From positions 62,001 to 126,000 of the forward strand of contig PNKZ01000004.1 in NCBI GenBank assembly GCA_013822735.1: a stretch of DNA of 64,000 nucleotides. The letters are read 5' to 3'. Positions 1 through 9,217 of the stretch are shown here, one piece after another (the stretch's first letter is position 1; each line of letters opens with the position of its first letter). The translations under genes were made by a program, and so were the position numbers. This DNA is from Pirellula sp. Lineage in GTDB: Bacteria; Planctomycetota; Planctomycetia; Pirellulales; PNKZ01. The notes beneath the pieces are model-generated. The model had not been told where the DNA came from, searched no databases, and worked only from the letters and a program-made list of their open reading frames with translations.

Positions 1-1650
1 GTGCTGATCACGGCCGACGGTTACGCGTTGAGCAATTTTCACGTCGTGAAAGGCTCCGAGAAGCACATGAAGTGCGGCCTTTCCGACGGCCGGTCGTACG
101 ACGCCGTCGTCGTGGGAATCGATCCCGTGGGGGACGTCGCTCTCATCAAGCTCTTCGGCCGCACCGACTTTCCGGTCGCCGAAATGGCCGACAGCGATCT
201 GGTGCGCGTCGGCGATTGGGTCTTCGCCTCCGGCAATCCGTTTCTGCTCGCGCACGATTTCAAACCGACGGTTTCCTACGGCATCGTCTCCGGCATCCAC
301 CGCTACCAATATCCGGCCGGCACGCTCCTGGAATACGCCGATTGCATTCAGACCGACGCCGCCATTAATCCGGGCAACTCGGGCGGGCCGCTCTTCAACG
401 CCGAAGGCAAGCTCATCGGCATCAACGGCCGCGGCTCGTTTGAGAAGCGCGGGCGGGTGAACGTCGGCGTCGGCTACGCCATTTCGATCAACCAGATCAA
501 GCACTTCCTCGGCGGCCTAAAGAGCGGCCGCATCGTCGACCATGCCACGCTCGGCGCTCGCGTGGCGTCGGACGAAGATGGCCGCGTGATCGTCGCCGAC
601 GTGCTCGACGACAGCGATGCTTGGCGGCGCGGACTGCGCATCGGCGACGAAATCGTGCAATTTGGCGGACGCCAAGTCCGCACGGTCAACGCCTTCAAAA
701 ACGTGCTCGGCATTTTTCCGCAAGGCTTTCGCGTGCCGATGTCGTTTCGCACGAAAGGCGTGACGCATCACACGGCCGTTCGTTTACAAGGGGTGCACAA
801 CCTTGAAGAGTTGCTCGCGAAGACGCAAGGCAAGGCGGAGCCGGAAAAAGGTCTGCCTCCCGCTCCGAAGCGCAAGCCTGGAGAGGACGGGCCGGAAGCT
901 CCGCCAAAAGACGACAAGATGCCCGAGGACAAAGATTCCGGCAAGCCGAAGTTTCGAACACCGTTCGGCGCCGATGATTCGAAGGCGGAGCCGGAGACGC
1001 CCGAGATTGTGAAGAAGAGTTTCGAAGAGAAACGCGGCTACGCAAACTTCCATTTCAATCAGCTCGAGCGCGAGCGCGTCTGGCGTGCCCTCTCGACTCG
1101 TCTCCCTGCGCTCACCGGAACGGGCACTTGGACCATCGAAGGAGAGCAAGCCTCGGGCGGCTCTGCGGCGGCGAAAACGGCGGCGACGTTGGTGCTCGAC
1201 GACGGCCGCGTGGAATATCGCCTACCGACAGGCACGGCGAGTTTGCCGCTCGGGGGATCGCTGACGGGAGCCACCGACCCACAAGGCTCCGGCGGCATGC
1301 TGGCGGCACTGTCGCTCTGGCGGCGACTACTGACGCAAGGCCCGGAAAAGTTTGGCGACCTGCATTACGAAGGGGCGTTCCCGCTGCCCGGACTGCCGGG
1401 AGAATTCGACGTACTGCTCGGGCGACAAGGAGGCGTGGTCTGTCGTTTCTTCATCCATCCGCAATACGGCGATCTGGTGAGCGTCGAAGCGACGGTCGAC
1501 GACGCGCTCGATCCGTGCGAGCTCTACTTCTCCGATTTCCGTGAGGCCGGCGGACGCTGGTTGCCGCGACGAATCGAAGTCCGGCACGGCGACGACGTTT
1601 ACACCGTGATCGCACCGAATACTTGGAAATTTCAGGAGGCCGGCAAGTGA
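1..1650 (+). CDS. HtrA/DegP-like serine protease with PDZ domain, 5' truncated
   Basis: Trypsin-like S1C protease. The reading frame is open at base 1 and begins inside the protease fold, so the signal peptide and first strands lie outside the window and the GTG at base 1 is probably not the true start. The triad is intact: His14 in NFHVV, Asp45 in GDVALIKL and Ser127 in NPGNSGGPLF. A PDZ domain follows at about 175-270, then a Lys/Pro/Glu-rich linker at about 275-345. The C-terminal domain at about 345-549 is one I do not recognise. Family knowledge points to an envelope protease for misfolded proteins. It overlaps the next gene by one base (TGATG), so the three HtrA-like genes are probably cotranscribed. 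It is the only one of the three with a complete triad. Confidence 0.9.
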   Translation: MLITADGYALSNFHVVKGSEKHMKCGLSDGRSYDAVVVGIDPVGDVALIKLFGRTDFPVAEMADSDLVRVGDWVFASGNPFLLAHDFKPTVSYGIVSGIHRYQYPAGTLLEYADCIQTDAAINPGNSGGPLFNAEGKLIGINGRGSFEKRGRVNVGVGYAISINQIKHFLGGLKSGRIVDHATLGARVASDEDGRVIVADVLDDSDAWRRGLRIGDEIVQFGGRQVRTVNAFKNVLGIFPQGFRVPMSFRTKGVTHHTAVRLQGVHNLEELLAKTQGKAEPEKGLPPAPKRKPGEDGPEAPPKDDKMPEDKDSGKPKFRTPFGADDSKAEPETPEIVKKSFEEKRGYANFHFNQLERERVWRALSTRLPALTGTGTWTIEGEQASGGSAAAKTAATLVLDDGRVEYRLPTGTASLPLGGSLTGATDPQGSGGMLAALSLWRRLLTQGPEKFGDLHYEGAFPLPGLPGEFDVLLGRQGGVVCRFFIHPQYGDLVSVEATVDDALDPCELYFSDFREAGGRWLPRRIEVRHGDDVYTVIAPNTWKFQEAGK

Positions 1651-2711
1651 TGCGGCAAAGCATTCGAACCGCCGGAATCGTAGCCGCCGCGATGTTTGTC
1701 GCGCTGCAATTGCCAACGCTTCGCGCCGCGGAGCTGCAGCCGATCATCCGCTCCGCACAGCCGAAGATCGTGAAGATTTACGGGGCCGGCGGCTATCGCG
1801 GCTTGGAAGCGTATCAAAGCGGCTTCCTTTTTTCCGCCGAAGGGCATGTGCTCACCGCGTGGAGCTACGTGCTCGATACCGACTATATCACTGTGACGTT
1901 GAACGACGGCCGCAAGTTTGAAGAAGCGAAACTGCTCGGCGCCGATCCGCGGCTGGACTTGGCGGTGCTCAAAATCGAGGCCGCCGACCTGCCCCACTTC
2001 GACCTTGCCGAAAAGGCCGTCGCGCAGCCCGGCACGCGCGTGTTGGCGTTTAGCAATCTGTACGGCGTGGCCGTCGGCGATGAAGAAGCGAGCGTGCTCC
2101 ACGGCATTGTAAGCGTGGTGACCAAGCTCAATGCGCGACGCGGCGCGTTTGCCACACCTTATGAAGGGCCGGCCTACGTGCTGGACGCCATGACGAACAA
2201 TCCCGGCTCAGCCGGCGGGGCGCTTGTCGACTACCACGGCCGGCTCCTCGGCATGCTCGGCAAGGAGCTCCGCCACACGCAATCTAATATCTGGCTCAAC
2301 TTTGCAATTCCCACGGCGGAGCTTCGCCAAACGGCCGAAGCGATTCGCGACGGCAAGTATGTCCGCAAAGCGCCCGATGAGCAGGCCGCCAAGTTGAGCG
2401 ACCCGCAAAACCTCGACCTGCTGGGCATCACACTGGTGCCCGACGTCTTACAGCGAACGCCTCCCTATGTGGATGCCGTGGCGCCGGGATCTTCCGCGGC
2501 CTTGGCAGGCGTTCGCCCCGACGACCTCGTGCTCTTCGTCAACAACCGCATCACGCAATCGTGCGAGATGGTTCGCAAGGAGTTGGAGCTGGTGCATCGC
2601 GTCGACCCGGTGAAGGCGACGCTTTTGCGAGGCCAGGAACTGTTGGAGGTGACGTTGCAGGCCCCGCCGCGCACGACGACGCAACCTGCCGGAGCGAAGC
2701 TGCCGCAATGA
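1650..2711 (+). CDS. HtrA-like protein, predicted inactive (pseudoprotease) with PDZ
   Basis: 353 residues. The start is the ATG at 1650, chosen because AGGAGG lies at 1634-1639 and the signal peptide (about 1-26, ending LRAA) begins there. The trypsin fold is recognisable at about 28-240 and a PDZ domain at about 260-345. Asp103 (RLDLAVLKI) is kept. The catalytic His position in LTAWSYVL reads Ser72, and the nucleophile in NPGSAGG reads Ala188 where NPGNSGG is normal. Peptide hydrolysis by the usual mechanism is therefore unlikely; a binding or scaffold role is inferred. It overlaps its upstream neighbour by 1 bp and its downstream neighbour by 4 bp (ATGA), which suggests translational coupling to the active protease. 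Confidence 0.85.
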   Translation: MRQSIRTAGIVAAAMFVALQLPTLRAAELQPIIRSAQPKIVKIYGAGGYRGLEAYQSGFLFSAEGHVLTAWSYVLDTDYITVTLNDGRKFEEAKLLGADPRLDLAVLKIEAADLPHFDLAEKAVAQPGTRVLAFSNLYGVAVGDEEASVLHGIVSVVTKLNARRGAFATPYEGPAYVLDAMTNNPGSAGGALVDYHGRLLGMLGKELRHTQSNIWLNFAIPTAELRQTAEAIRDGKYVRKAPDEQAAKLSDPQNLDLLGITLVPDVLQRTPPYVDAVAPGSSAALAGVRPDDLVLFVNNRITQSCEMVRKELELVHRVDPVKATLLRGQELLEVTLQAPPRTTTQPAGAKLPQ

Positions 2712-4687
2712 AAACTCTTGCGCCTCTATTATCGACGGCGATCGGCGCCGTGTTTCTTGCCGCCGTGCCGGCGTTTGCAGCGCCGGAGAGCCTTGCCTTA
2801 CGCGAGGAAGCGGCGTTCCGCGCGGCCGTGGCTGCGGTCGCGCCGTCGGTGGTGTCGATTGAAACCGTCGGCGGACTCGACACCGTCGGCGAGGTGCTCG
2901 TCGGCACGGGCCCGAGCAGCGGCGTGATCGTGACCAACGACGGCTACATCGTCTCCAGCACGTTCAACTTCGCGCATCGCCCGGCTTCGATCATCGTGAG
3001 CCTCGCCGGGGGGCGGCGCTTGCCGGCAAAGCTGATCGCGCGCGACGAGGTGCGCAAGCTCGTGCTGCTGAAAGTCGAAGTGAACGAGCGCCTGCCCGTG
3101 GCCGCAGTCGCCCCGCAGAGCGAAGCCGTCGTCGGGATGTGGTCCATTGCGATCGGACGCACGTTCGAAGCCGAGGTGCCGAATACTTCGGTCGGCATCA
3201 TCAGCGCGGTGAATCGCATTTGGGGCAAAGCGCTGCAAACCGACGCCAAGATCTCGCCCGTCAACTACGGCGGCCCGCTTGTCGATATTCGTGGCCGCGT
3301 GCTGGGGGTGCTCGTGCCGCTTTCGCCGACCGAGACCGACGACGAGTCGGGAGCCGAATGGTACGACTCGGGCATCGGTTTCGCCGTGCCGATGGAACAT
3401 ATCGCCGGCGTTTTGCCGCGCTGGAAGCAAGGCACCGATCTGAAAGCCGGGCTGATCGGCATCCGATTTCGCGGCCAAAACGTCTACGCCGACCCGCCGC
3501 TCTTGGCCCATGCCCGAGCCGGCTCCCCGGCTTACAAAGCCGGCTTGCGCAAAGGAGACTTGATCCGCGCGGTGGGAGGCAAACCCGTCGATCTGCAAGT
3601 ACAGGTGATGGAGGCCATCCAGAGCCGCTACGCCGGCGACACGCTTCGCCTCACCGTCGCCCGCACGGACGCCGCCACAAAGAAGTCGGAAACGCTCGAG
3701 CGCGAAGTGACGCTCGTCGATCACCTCGATCCTTATCAACGCCCGTTCCTCGGGTTTCTCCCGGAACGCAATCCGACGAAAGATCAAACAGGCGTCGGCG
3801 TGCGCTTCGTGTACGACAAATCCCCGGCGCAGGAAAAAGGCTTGGCCGTCGGCGATCGCATCACGGCTGTCGGCGACGTGCCCGTAAAGCGGCGAGAGGA
3901 ACTCGCGATGGCCGTCGCCGAGAGCGAGCCCGGCAAGCCGGTGACGTTGCATGTGGAACGGGGCGACGAAAAGCTCGCATTGGAAATCACCCCGGCGAAG
4001 CAACCGGAAACCGTGCCCGAATTGCCCGCCGCGCCGAAGGCGGAGCCGGACGAAGGCGCGGAGAAATCGACTTCCCTCAAGATCGCGGAGTTCGGCAACG
4101 CCTGCGCGCTCTACGCTCCGCATAACTACGCCGACGACGTGCCGCACGGCTTAGTCATTCTCTTGCATCCGGCCGGCGGCTTTGAAAAAGGCCGACTTAA
4201 GGGACTCGTCGAAGCGTGGCTACCGATCTGCCGACGCGACCACCTACTCCTGCTCATTCCTTCCGCCAAAGCGAAAGAAGGCATTTGGGCGCCCGAAGAC
4301 TTGGAATTTCTCAGTAAGGCGGTCGATCGCACGGCGGAAGACTATCTGCTCGATGTGCGCCGCATCGTGACGCTCGGCTACGAAGAAGGAGGCGCGTTTG
4401 CCATGCGGGCCGCTTCGCGATATCCCGAACGTATCCGCGCCGCGGCCTTGCTCAACTCGGGGCTTGTCGGGCCGTTGCCGGAGAACGAGCCGGCGACGCC
4501 GTTGGCGTACTATGTCGCCGCGGAAAAGGGGCTGCCGAATCTGGCGCGCGTGAAGGCCGGACTTAAGCAGTTGCGCGATCGGCATTTCCCCGTCACCTTT
4601 CGCGAGCTCACGGCCGGAGCCGACGATCTCGACGCCGACCAGCGCAGCGAGCTCGCGCGTTGGATCGACGTGCTCGATCGCATTTAA
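2708..4687 (+). CDS. Pseudo-HtrA with two PDZ domains fused to a hydrolase-like domain
   Basis: 659 residues from the ATG at 2708, which sits in the ATGA overlap with the previous stop. Signal peptide about 1-24 (AVPAFAA). The HtrA-like domain at about 30-250 has lost the whole triad: His is Phe86 (VSSTFNF), Asp is Lys117 (EVRKLVLLKV) and Ser is Tyr187 (PVNYGGPL). Two PDZ domains follow at about 255-340 and 350-430, then a charged linker. Residues about 455-659 resemble an alpha/beta-hydrolase of the PHB-depolymerase/esterase kind (GLVILLHPAGG, then GYEEGG). In the nucleophile elbow Ser is replaced by Glu559. Both enzymatic modules therefore look inactive. A periplasmic adaptor partnering the upstream protease is inferred from operon structure. 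Confidence 0.82.
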   Translation: MKTLAPLLSTAIGAVFLAAVPAFAAPESLALREEAAFRAAVAAVAPSVVSIETVGGLDTVGEVLVGTGPSSGVIVTNDGYIVSSTFNFAHRPASIIVSLAGGRRLPAKLIARDEVRKLVLLKVEVNERLPVAAVAPQSEAVVGMWSIAIGRTFEAEVPNTSVGIISAVNRIWGKALQTDAKISPVNYGGPLVDIRGRVLGVLVPLSPTETDDESGAEWYDSGIGFAVPMEHIAGVLPRWKQGTDLKAGLIGIRFRGQNVYADPPLLAHARAGSPAYKAGLRKGDLIRAVGGKPVDLQVQVMEAIQSRYAGDTLRLTVARTDAATKKSETLEREVTLVDHLDPYQRPFLGFLPERNPTKDQTGVGVRFVYDKSPAQEKGLAVGDRITAVGDVPVKRREELAMAVAESEPGKPVTLHVERGDEKLALEITPAKQPETVPELPAAPKAEPDEGAEKSTSLKIAEFGNACALYAPHNYADDVPHGLVILLHPAGGFEKGRLKGLVEAWLPICRRDHLLLLIPSAKAKEGIWAPEDLEFLSKAVDRTAEDYLLDVRRIVTLGYEEGGAFAMRAASRYPERIRAAALLNSGLVGPLPENEPATPLAYYVAAEKGLPNLARVKAGLKQLRDRHFPVTFRELTAGADDLDADQRSELARWIDVLDRI

Positions 4688-4701
4688 CAAGGCCGCCCGG
4701 C

Positions 4702-5055
4702 ATGCCCGACGTTCGCTTTCAACGCTATGTGCTCGGCGCACTCACGCTGGTGATGGCCGCCGTCGCGCTTTGGCTCAACGTCTTCGATCCGGCGGCCGGC
4801 GACCAATATCAAGCCGTCGCGGCCGGCAGCATTCGCATGACGGCCGTGTTGGCAATTCTCTGGATCGCGCTGCCGGATGCGCGCCGCGGCGCCGGGATGT
4901 GGCTCTTTGTCGTCGCGGCAATTTGCGCCGTCGCCATCATGATCGGCCGGGGGAAGATCGGCCTGAAAATCATCGTGCCGGCCTTCGCAATTTTGAGCGC
5001 CCTGGCATTCTTAAGAAGGTTCACGGCCGCGCTGACCGGCGAAAAGCCTCGCTAA
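4702..5055 (+). CDS. Small membrane protein of unknown function
   Basis: 117 residues from the ATG at 4702, 14 bases after the HtrA-like stop, so probably the last gene of that unit. Four hydrophobic stretches can be seen at about 8-28, 41-58, 64-82 and 86-104, and the C-terminus is short and basic. I recognise no family. A small inner-membrane protein with four transmembrane segments is the most that can be said. Confidence 0.6.
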   Translation: MPDVRFQRYVLGALTLVMAAVALWLNVFDPAAGDQYQAVAAGSIRMTAVLAILWIALPDARRGAGMWLFVVAAICAVAIMIGRGKIGLKIIVPAFAILSALAFLRRFTAALTGEKPR

Positions 5056-5081
5056 CGTCGCACCGGCGCCCGGTGCCGTGC

Positions 5082-5939
5082 TTAGCGAACTTGCCCGCGC
5101 TGCGGCGCTACGGTCGCCGCCGCATAGATCGGCATCGCTTGTCCGCCGCCGTCATTCTCCATCCGCCCGCGTACGGACACCATGTCGCCGTTGCGAAACC
5201 CGTTCACGGGGCTGGCCGGGTTCATCACGACGATGCCGCCGAGCCGATCAGTCCGTTCGCCGGGCGTGATGTAGCGCAGCAGCCAGCGACCGTCGGCGGG
5301 AGAATATTCCAGGCGCCCGTTGAGTTGCGAATAGGCGGCGTCAAAGCCGTAGGCCGGTTCTTGGCCGGGCAGCGTCGCGGTGCGCGCGGCCGACGAATCG
5401 AGCCCCGCCGCCGTACCGCCGGAAACATAGTTTTGTTGCAAGCCGCGTCCGCCGTCGGCCGTTTTGGGCTGCGCCGATCGACTGGAAACCGGCAGGTCCA
5501 TAATGTCGACGCCCCCCGACGACGCGCCCGTGTAGAGGTTGCCGTGCGATGAAGTCGGCGCTCCGCTCGCGCTCCGCGTTCCCGGCGGCGGCTCAACCAC
5601 TTTGATCTGCTGACTCGAAGAACTTCCGACGCCGCTCGAAGGAGCCGCGCCGCCGGAGCCGGTGAAGCGCGCGGGAGTCGATGATGAATTCGTAAAGCTC
5701 GGCGGCGGAGCCGAAGAGCCCGACTGCGTGTTATTCGACACAAAGCCGCCCGGCGGCGTGTAGACCGAGCCGCTCGGCGGCGCGATGAGCGAAGGCTTCG
5801 TCGTGGCGCCCACTCCGACGCTGCCGGTCGGCGGCGGCGGTACGGTAGTACGTCCGAGAAACGGATCGAGCTGCGTCGGCCGATTTCGACAACCGGACGC
5901 CGTCAACAGCGCCGCTGCGATCACGATCGTTCGCCACAT
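5082..5939 (-). CDS. Putative lipoprotein, Ser/Gly/Pro-rich, unknown function
   Basis: 285 residues. The start is taken at the ATG at 5939 because a lipoprotein signal follows at once (IVIAAALLTASGC, lipobox Cys near residue 17). Residues about 20-180 are low-complexity Ser/Gly/Thr/Pro with no clear fold. The C-terminal third (about 185-280) looks globular, with segments such as GRLEYSPADGRWLLRY and NGDMVSVRGRME that could form a small beta domain. It converges with the membrane protein ending at 5055. No function is proposed. Confidence 0.65.
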   Translation of the reverse strand: MWRTIVIAAALLTASGCRNRPTQLDPFLGRTTVPPPPTGSVGVGATTKPSLIAPPSGSVYTPPGGFVSNNTQSGSSAPPPSFTNSSSTPARFTGSGGAAPSSGVGSSSSQQIKVVEPPPGTRSASGAPTSSHGNLYTGASSGGVDIMDLPVSSRSAQPKTADGGRGLQQNYVSGGTAAGLDSSAARTATLPGQEPAYGFDAAYSQLNGRLEYSPADGRWLLRYITPGERTDRLGGIVVMNPASPVNGFRNGDMVSVRGRMENDGGGQAMPIYAAATVAPQRGQVR

Positions 5940-6137
5940 GGACCGGCTCCGCTCCGCTACGATTGTGCGAGTCGGCGGCACGCGCGTCGCGCTGCGGGCC
6001 GACCCGAAAGAAGGGGCGGCTAGAATAGCAAAATGCCCGTAGCGTTCTAGAGCACTTCCGGCGTTGCCGGCATGCCGGGCTCGTCATATGCCGGGCACTT
6101 GCCGGCGACCACGTGTGCAAGCATGCCGGCGGCGGCT

Positions 6138-6617
6138 TTACTTGAGTGACGTCGTGAGCACGGGATAAGCATGCGGATTGATGATCCGTAGCGGTGTTAC
6201 CTGCGCCGACTTGTTCGCGCTCGGGTTCGTATTCTTCCCCGGCGCCTTACTGTTCGTCTTACGCGGAATCGGGTCCGGAGCCGGCGTCGGCTTCGGCGGT
6301 TCGGCGGGGGGAGCCGGTTCTTTCGGGGCGCCGTCGAAATACGGGTTCACCACGATCTGCGGCTCGCCCACCGGCAGATCCGGCGTCTTCACGATGCCCG
6401 GATAAGCAAACGGGCTGTAACCGTAGGTGCGCGGCACCGGACGGCTGTAATAAACGGGCGGGTGCAGCGAGAAATACGGCAGCCGGTCCTGATCGTAGAC
6501 CGTGTAAACGTTTCGGCCGTAGAACTGCGGATACCCTTGCCAGCCCCATTGAGCATCCGCTTCCGCGGCACTGCCGGCGGCGACAAGCAAAGCAACGAGC
6601 GACAATAAGAGTTTCAT
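6138..6617 (-). CDS. Secreted Pro/Tyr-rich protein, planctomycete type
   Basis: 159 residues with a clear Sec signal peptide (about 1-22, SAAEADA). The mature part starts with a Tyr/Pro-rich block at about 24-75 (including NVYTVYDQDRLPYFSLHPP), followed by a Pro/Lys-rich hinge and a basic C-terminus. The Tyr/Pro block looks like a conserved motif of small secreted planctomycete proteins, from memory rather than a search. The role is unknown; an envelope or exported structural protein is a guess. Confidence 0.65.
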   Translation of the reverse strand: MKLLLSLVALLVAAGSAAEADAQWGWQGYPQFYGRNVYTVYDQDRLPYFSLHPPVYYSRPVPRTYGYSPFAYPGIVKTPDLPVGEPQIVVNPYFDGAPKEPAPPAEPPKPTPAPDPIPRKTNSKAPGKNTNPSANKSAQVTPLRIINPHAYPVLTTSLK

Positions 6618-6839
6618 GGCGGCGTCTTCAAATGGTGTGGTCGGGAATCGGCGTGACTAGGGCGACGTTTGGAACGGCAAACCGGCGGCAAATTCGCTAC
6701 GTTCCAGACTAATCCGAACCGGCCGGGCTACAATCGACAAAAGTCCTGCCGGACGGCTAAGCTCTACGAATCCCGGGCATTTTAGTCTTTCTCGCACTGG
6801 TTCGCTTTCCGCTTCCACCCCTGATTTGCGGCCTTTTTC

Positions 6840-7907
6840 GTGCCCGACCTGACGCCACTTACGTCGAACCTCAAAGCGGAAGCGGCACGGCTCGGCTTCG
6901 GGTTGTCGGGAGTTACTCCGGCCGTCGCTCCCTCGGGCACCGACCGGCTGCGTCAATGGCTCAACGCCGGTTACGCCGGAACCATGAAATACTTGGCCGA
7001 CCGCGAAGCCGCATACGCACACCCGAGTCACGTGCTCGAAGGCGTGCGGAGCATCGTCATGCTCGCTATGAGCTATCGCACGGAGGAACCGCAGCCGATC
7101 GCGCCGGGACAAGGACGCGTCTCGCGATACGCCTGGGGAGACGACTATCACGACCATATTCACGCGCGGCTGCATGCGCTCGCCGATTGGTTGCGCAAGG
7201 AAGCGCCGGGCGCCAAAGTTCGCGGCGTCGTCGATACGGCGCCATTGCTCGAACGGGAGTTCGCGCAGCGCGCCGGTCTCGGTTGGATCGGCAAAAATAC
7301 GTTGCTGCTCAATCGTCGCGAGGGAAGTTGGTTCTTCTTGGCGGCGCTGCTGACCGACGTGGAACTCGCCTACGATTCGGAACATGAGACCGATCATTGC
7401 GGCACCTGCACGGCCTGCCTCGACGCCTGCCCGACCGATGCCTTCATCGGTCCGTATGTGCTCGATGCCCGGAAGTGCATCAGTTATACGACGATCGAAC
7501 TCCGCGACGCGATTCCTTTAGAGCTTCGCGCCGGCCACGGCGATTGGGTATTCGGCTGCGACGTTTGCCAAGACGTCTGTCCGTGGAATCGCAAAGCGCC
7601 GATCGTAAATGAGCCGGTCTTTCAACCACGTTCGCAAGAGAACCCGCTGGACCTGATCGCCTTGTTTGATCTCGACGATGCGACGTTTCGGGCCCAGTTT
7701 CGCGACACGCCGCTCTGGCGATCCAAGCGCCGCGGCATCTTGCGCAACGCGGCAATCGTGCTCGGCAACCAACGCGCGGCCCATGCCGTGCCTGCTCTGA
7801 CGCGCGGACTCGAAGACGCGGAGCCGCTCATTCGCGAGGCGTGCGATTGGGCGCTGAAGCAGATTCAAGCAGCAAGCGTTGCTATTCCGGCTGCGGAAAC
7901 AAATTAA
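6840..7907 (+). CDS. queG: Epoxyqueuosine reductase QueG
   Basis: 355 residues. QueG reduces epoxyqueuosine to queuosine in tRNA, using a cobalamin cofactor and two [4Fe-4S] clusters. Two ferredoxin-type Cys clusters are visible: Cys187/190/193/197 (CGTCTACLDACP) and Cys240/243/247 (CDVCQDVCPW). The family segments VDTAPLLERE and AGLGWIGKNT lie at about 130-155. The C-terminal part resembles the HEAT-like extension of long QueG forms. The start is a GTG at 6840 with no strong ribosome site, so it is moderately certain. The last 26 bases overlap the convergent sialidase-like gene. Confidence 0.93.
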   Translation: MPDLTPLTSNLKAEAARLGFGLSGVTPAVAPSGTDRLRQWLNAGYAGTMKYLADREAAYAHPSHVLEGVRSIVMLAMSYRTEEPQPIAPGQGRVSRYAWGDDYHDHIHARLHALADWLRKEAPGAKVRGVVDTAPLLEREFAQRAGLGWIGKNTLLLNRREGSWFFLAALLTDVELAYDSEHETDHCGTCTACLDACPTDAFIGPYVLDARKCISYTTIELRDAIPLELRAGHGDWVFGCDVCQDVCPWNRKAPIVNEPVFQPRSQENPLDLIALFDLDDATFRAQFRDTPLWRSKRRGILRNAAIVLGNQRAAHAVPALTRGLEDAEPLIREACDWALKQIQAASVAIPAAETN

Positions 7908-9168
7908 GCGCGAGCCGGCGGAAGTTCTTCACGCGGTGAAACGTGCAATAGTCGGCGTCGTGCTGATGGGCCGCGTTGACGCTCGATCGGGACACGACGG
8001 CCAAGTCGTCGCCGTCGACGACCGGCACGGCGTACATAAACGACTGCGACAGTTTCCCGGCCTGAGCGATGCAGCCGGCCTGAAACCAGTTGAGGCCGTC
8101 GAGCCCGTATAGCAGCATGAGAAAGCGGCGGTCGTCTCCCGCGGTCGACGTATCCCGGAATTTGCCGCTCGCTCGAACTTCCTTCCAAAACGGGAGCGAT
8201 TCACGGCTATCGACGGCCAGGTTTGCGCAGGCCCAAAACATTTTCGAGACGTCGTCGCGCACCATCGAGAAATCGAGATGTCCGCCGAGCATCGGGTGAT
8301 ACTGGACGAACGTTAAATCGAGCTTGCCGTCGCGGTCTTCCAGATCGTAAGTCGCGCAAAGGTTCGTCGTGGTCTGACTATTGAGCTTCACCGATGAAAT
8401 GACGCGCAGCCGTCCGGCGACCTCGATTACGTTGGGCTCGAGGAAGCGATCGCCGAGATGGTCGAGCTTCGGGTCCGAAAGCTGACGCGGCACGCCAGGA
8501 AACGGCACGGGGTCCGACATGCGCCATGCCGCCGGGTTGAGCGGATCGCTCGATAAATCGCCGCAAATGGCCCGCGTGGTTCGTTCTTTGCCATTACCAT
8601 ACGTCAGATCATCGACGCTCCAATACAACTTGGCGTCGCGCACGACGAGGTTCGTGTTGCAGTTCCAATAGTGTCCGCGAAACAACGTCACCGGCTTCGA
8701 CCAAGTGGCTCCCCGATCGTCGCTACGGAGTAGTAATAAATCGTCGTTGCGTTGTTTCGGACCCGGCGTAAACGCAAAGAGGTAAAGCTTACCGTCGTGC
8801 CACCACGGACGGCCCGAGTAGTAGGGCAACTCGGAAACTTCGCGCCAGGTTTGGCCGTGATCTTCGCTGCGCATCACATGCAGGTGACTATGCGTTGGGC
8901 GCATTTTCTGCGTCCATTCCGAACGGGGCACGATCGGCACCACGGCCAGCAGCACGCCGTCGGGCAGGCGGAGAAGGCCACAACCTTCGACGTAGAGCTT
9001 ATGCTCGGGATTGTGGTAGACGACGGTGTAGTCTTGCGCGAGATGTCCGGCAGATGACGACACTTCCGTCGCTTCGGTTGCGCTGGAAGCCGAAGAGAGG
9101 GGCACGCCCGCGGCCGCGATTCCCACGGCAGTTCCCAAAACTTGACGGCGAGAAATCCCCGGCTTCAT
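7882..9168 (-). CDS. Sialidase-like (BNR/Asp-box) exported protein
   Basis: 428 residues. A twin-arginine-type signal (SRRQVLGTAVGIAAAG) starts the protein. Two Asp boxes fit S-x-D-x-G-x-T-W: SEDHGQTW near 101 and SDDRGATW near 149, with further blades of a six-bladed propeller behind. That fold is used by exo-sialidases and many other carbohydrate-active proteins. I did not identify the sialidase Arg triad with confidence, so the substrate is left open. The 3' end overlaps queG by 26 bases in convergent orientation. Confidence 0.75.
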   Translation of the reverse strand: MKPGISRRQVLGTAVGIAAAGVPLSSASSATEATEVSSSAGHLAQDYTVVYHNPEHKLYVEGCGLLRLPDGVLLAVVPIVPRSEWTQKMRPTHSHLHVMRSEDHGQTWREVSELPYYSGRPWWHDGKLYLFAFTPGPKQRNDDLLLLRSDDRGATWSKPVTLFRGHYWNCNTNLVVRDAKLYWSVDDLTYGNGKERTTRAICGDLSSDPLNPAAWRMSDPVPFPGVPRQLSDPKLDHLGDRFLEPNVIEVAGRLRVISSVKLNSQTTTNLCATYDLEDRDGKLDLTFVQYHPMLGGHLDFSMVRDDVSKMFWACANLAVDSRESLPFWKEVRASGKFRDTSTAGDDRRFLMLLYGLDGLNWFQAGCIAQAGKLSQSFMYAVPVVDGDDLAVVSRSSVNAAHQHDADYCTFHRVKNFRRLALNLFPQPE

Positions 9169-9217
9169 AGCGCAATCTCACGGGTAACAAGAAGAGGGCA
9201 ACGCACCGGTCGAAGCA

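Noticed and set aside
2798-4147. Long open frame of 449 codons on the minus strand opposite the third HtrA-like gene
   Set aside because: Its translation is rich in Arg/His/Ala with no family similarity, and it lies antisense to a clear gene. It is a GC-driven shadow frame.
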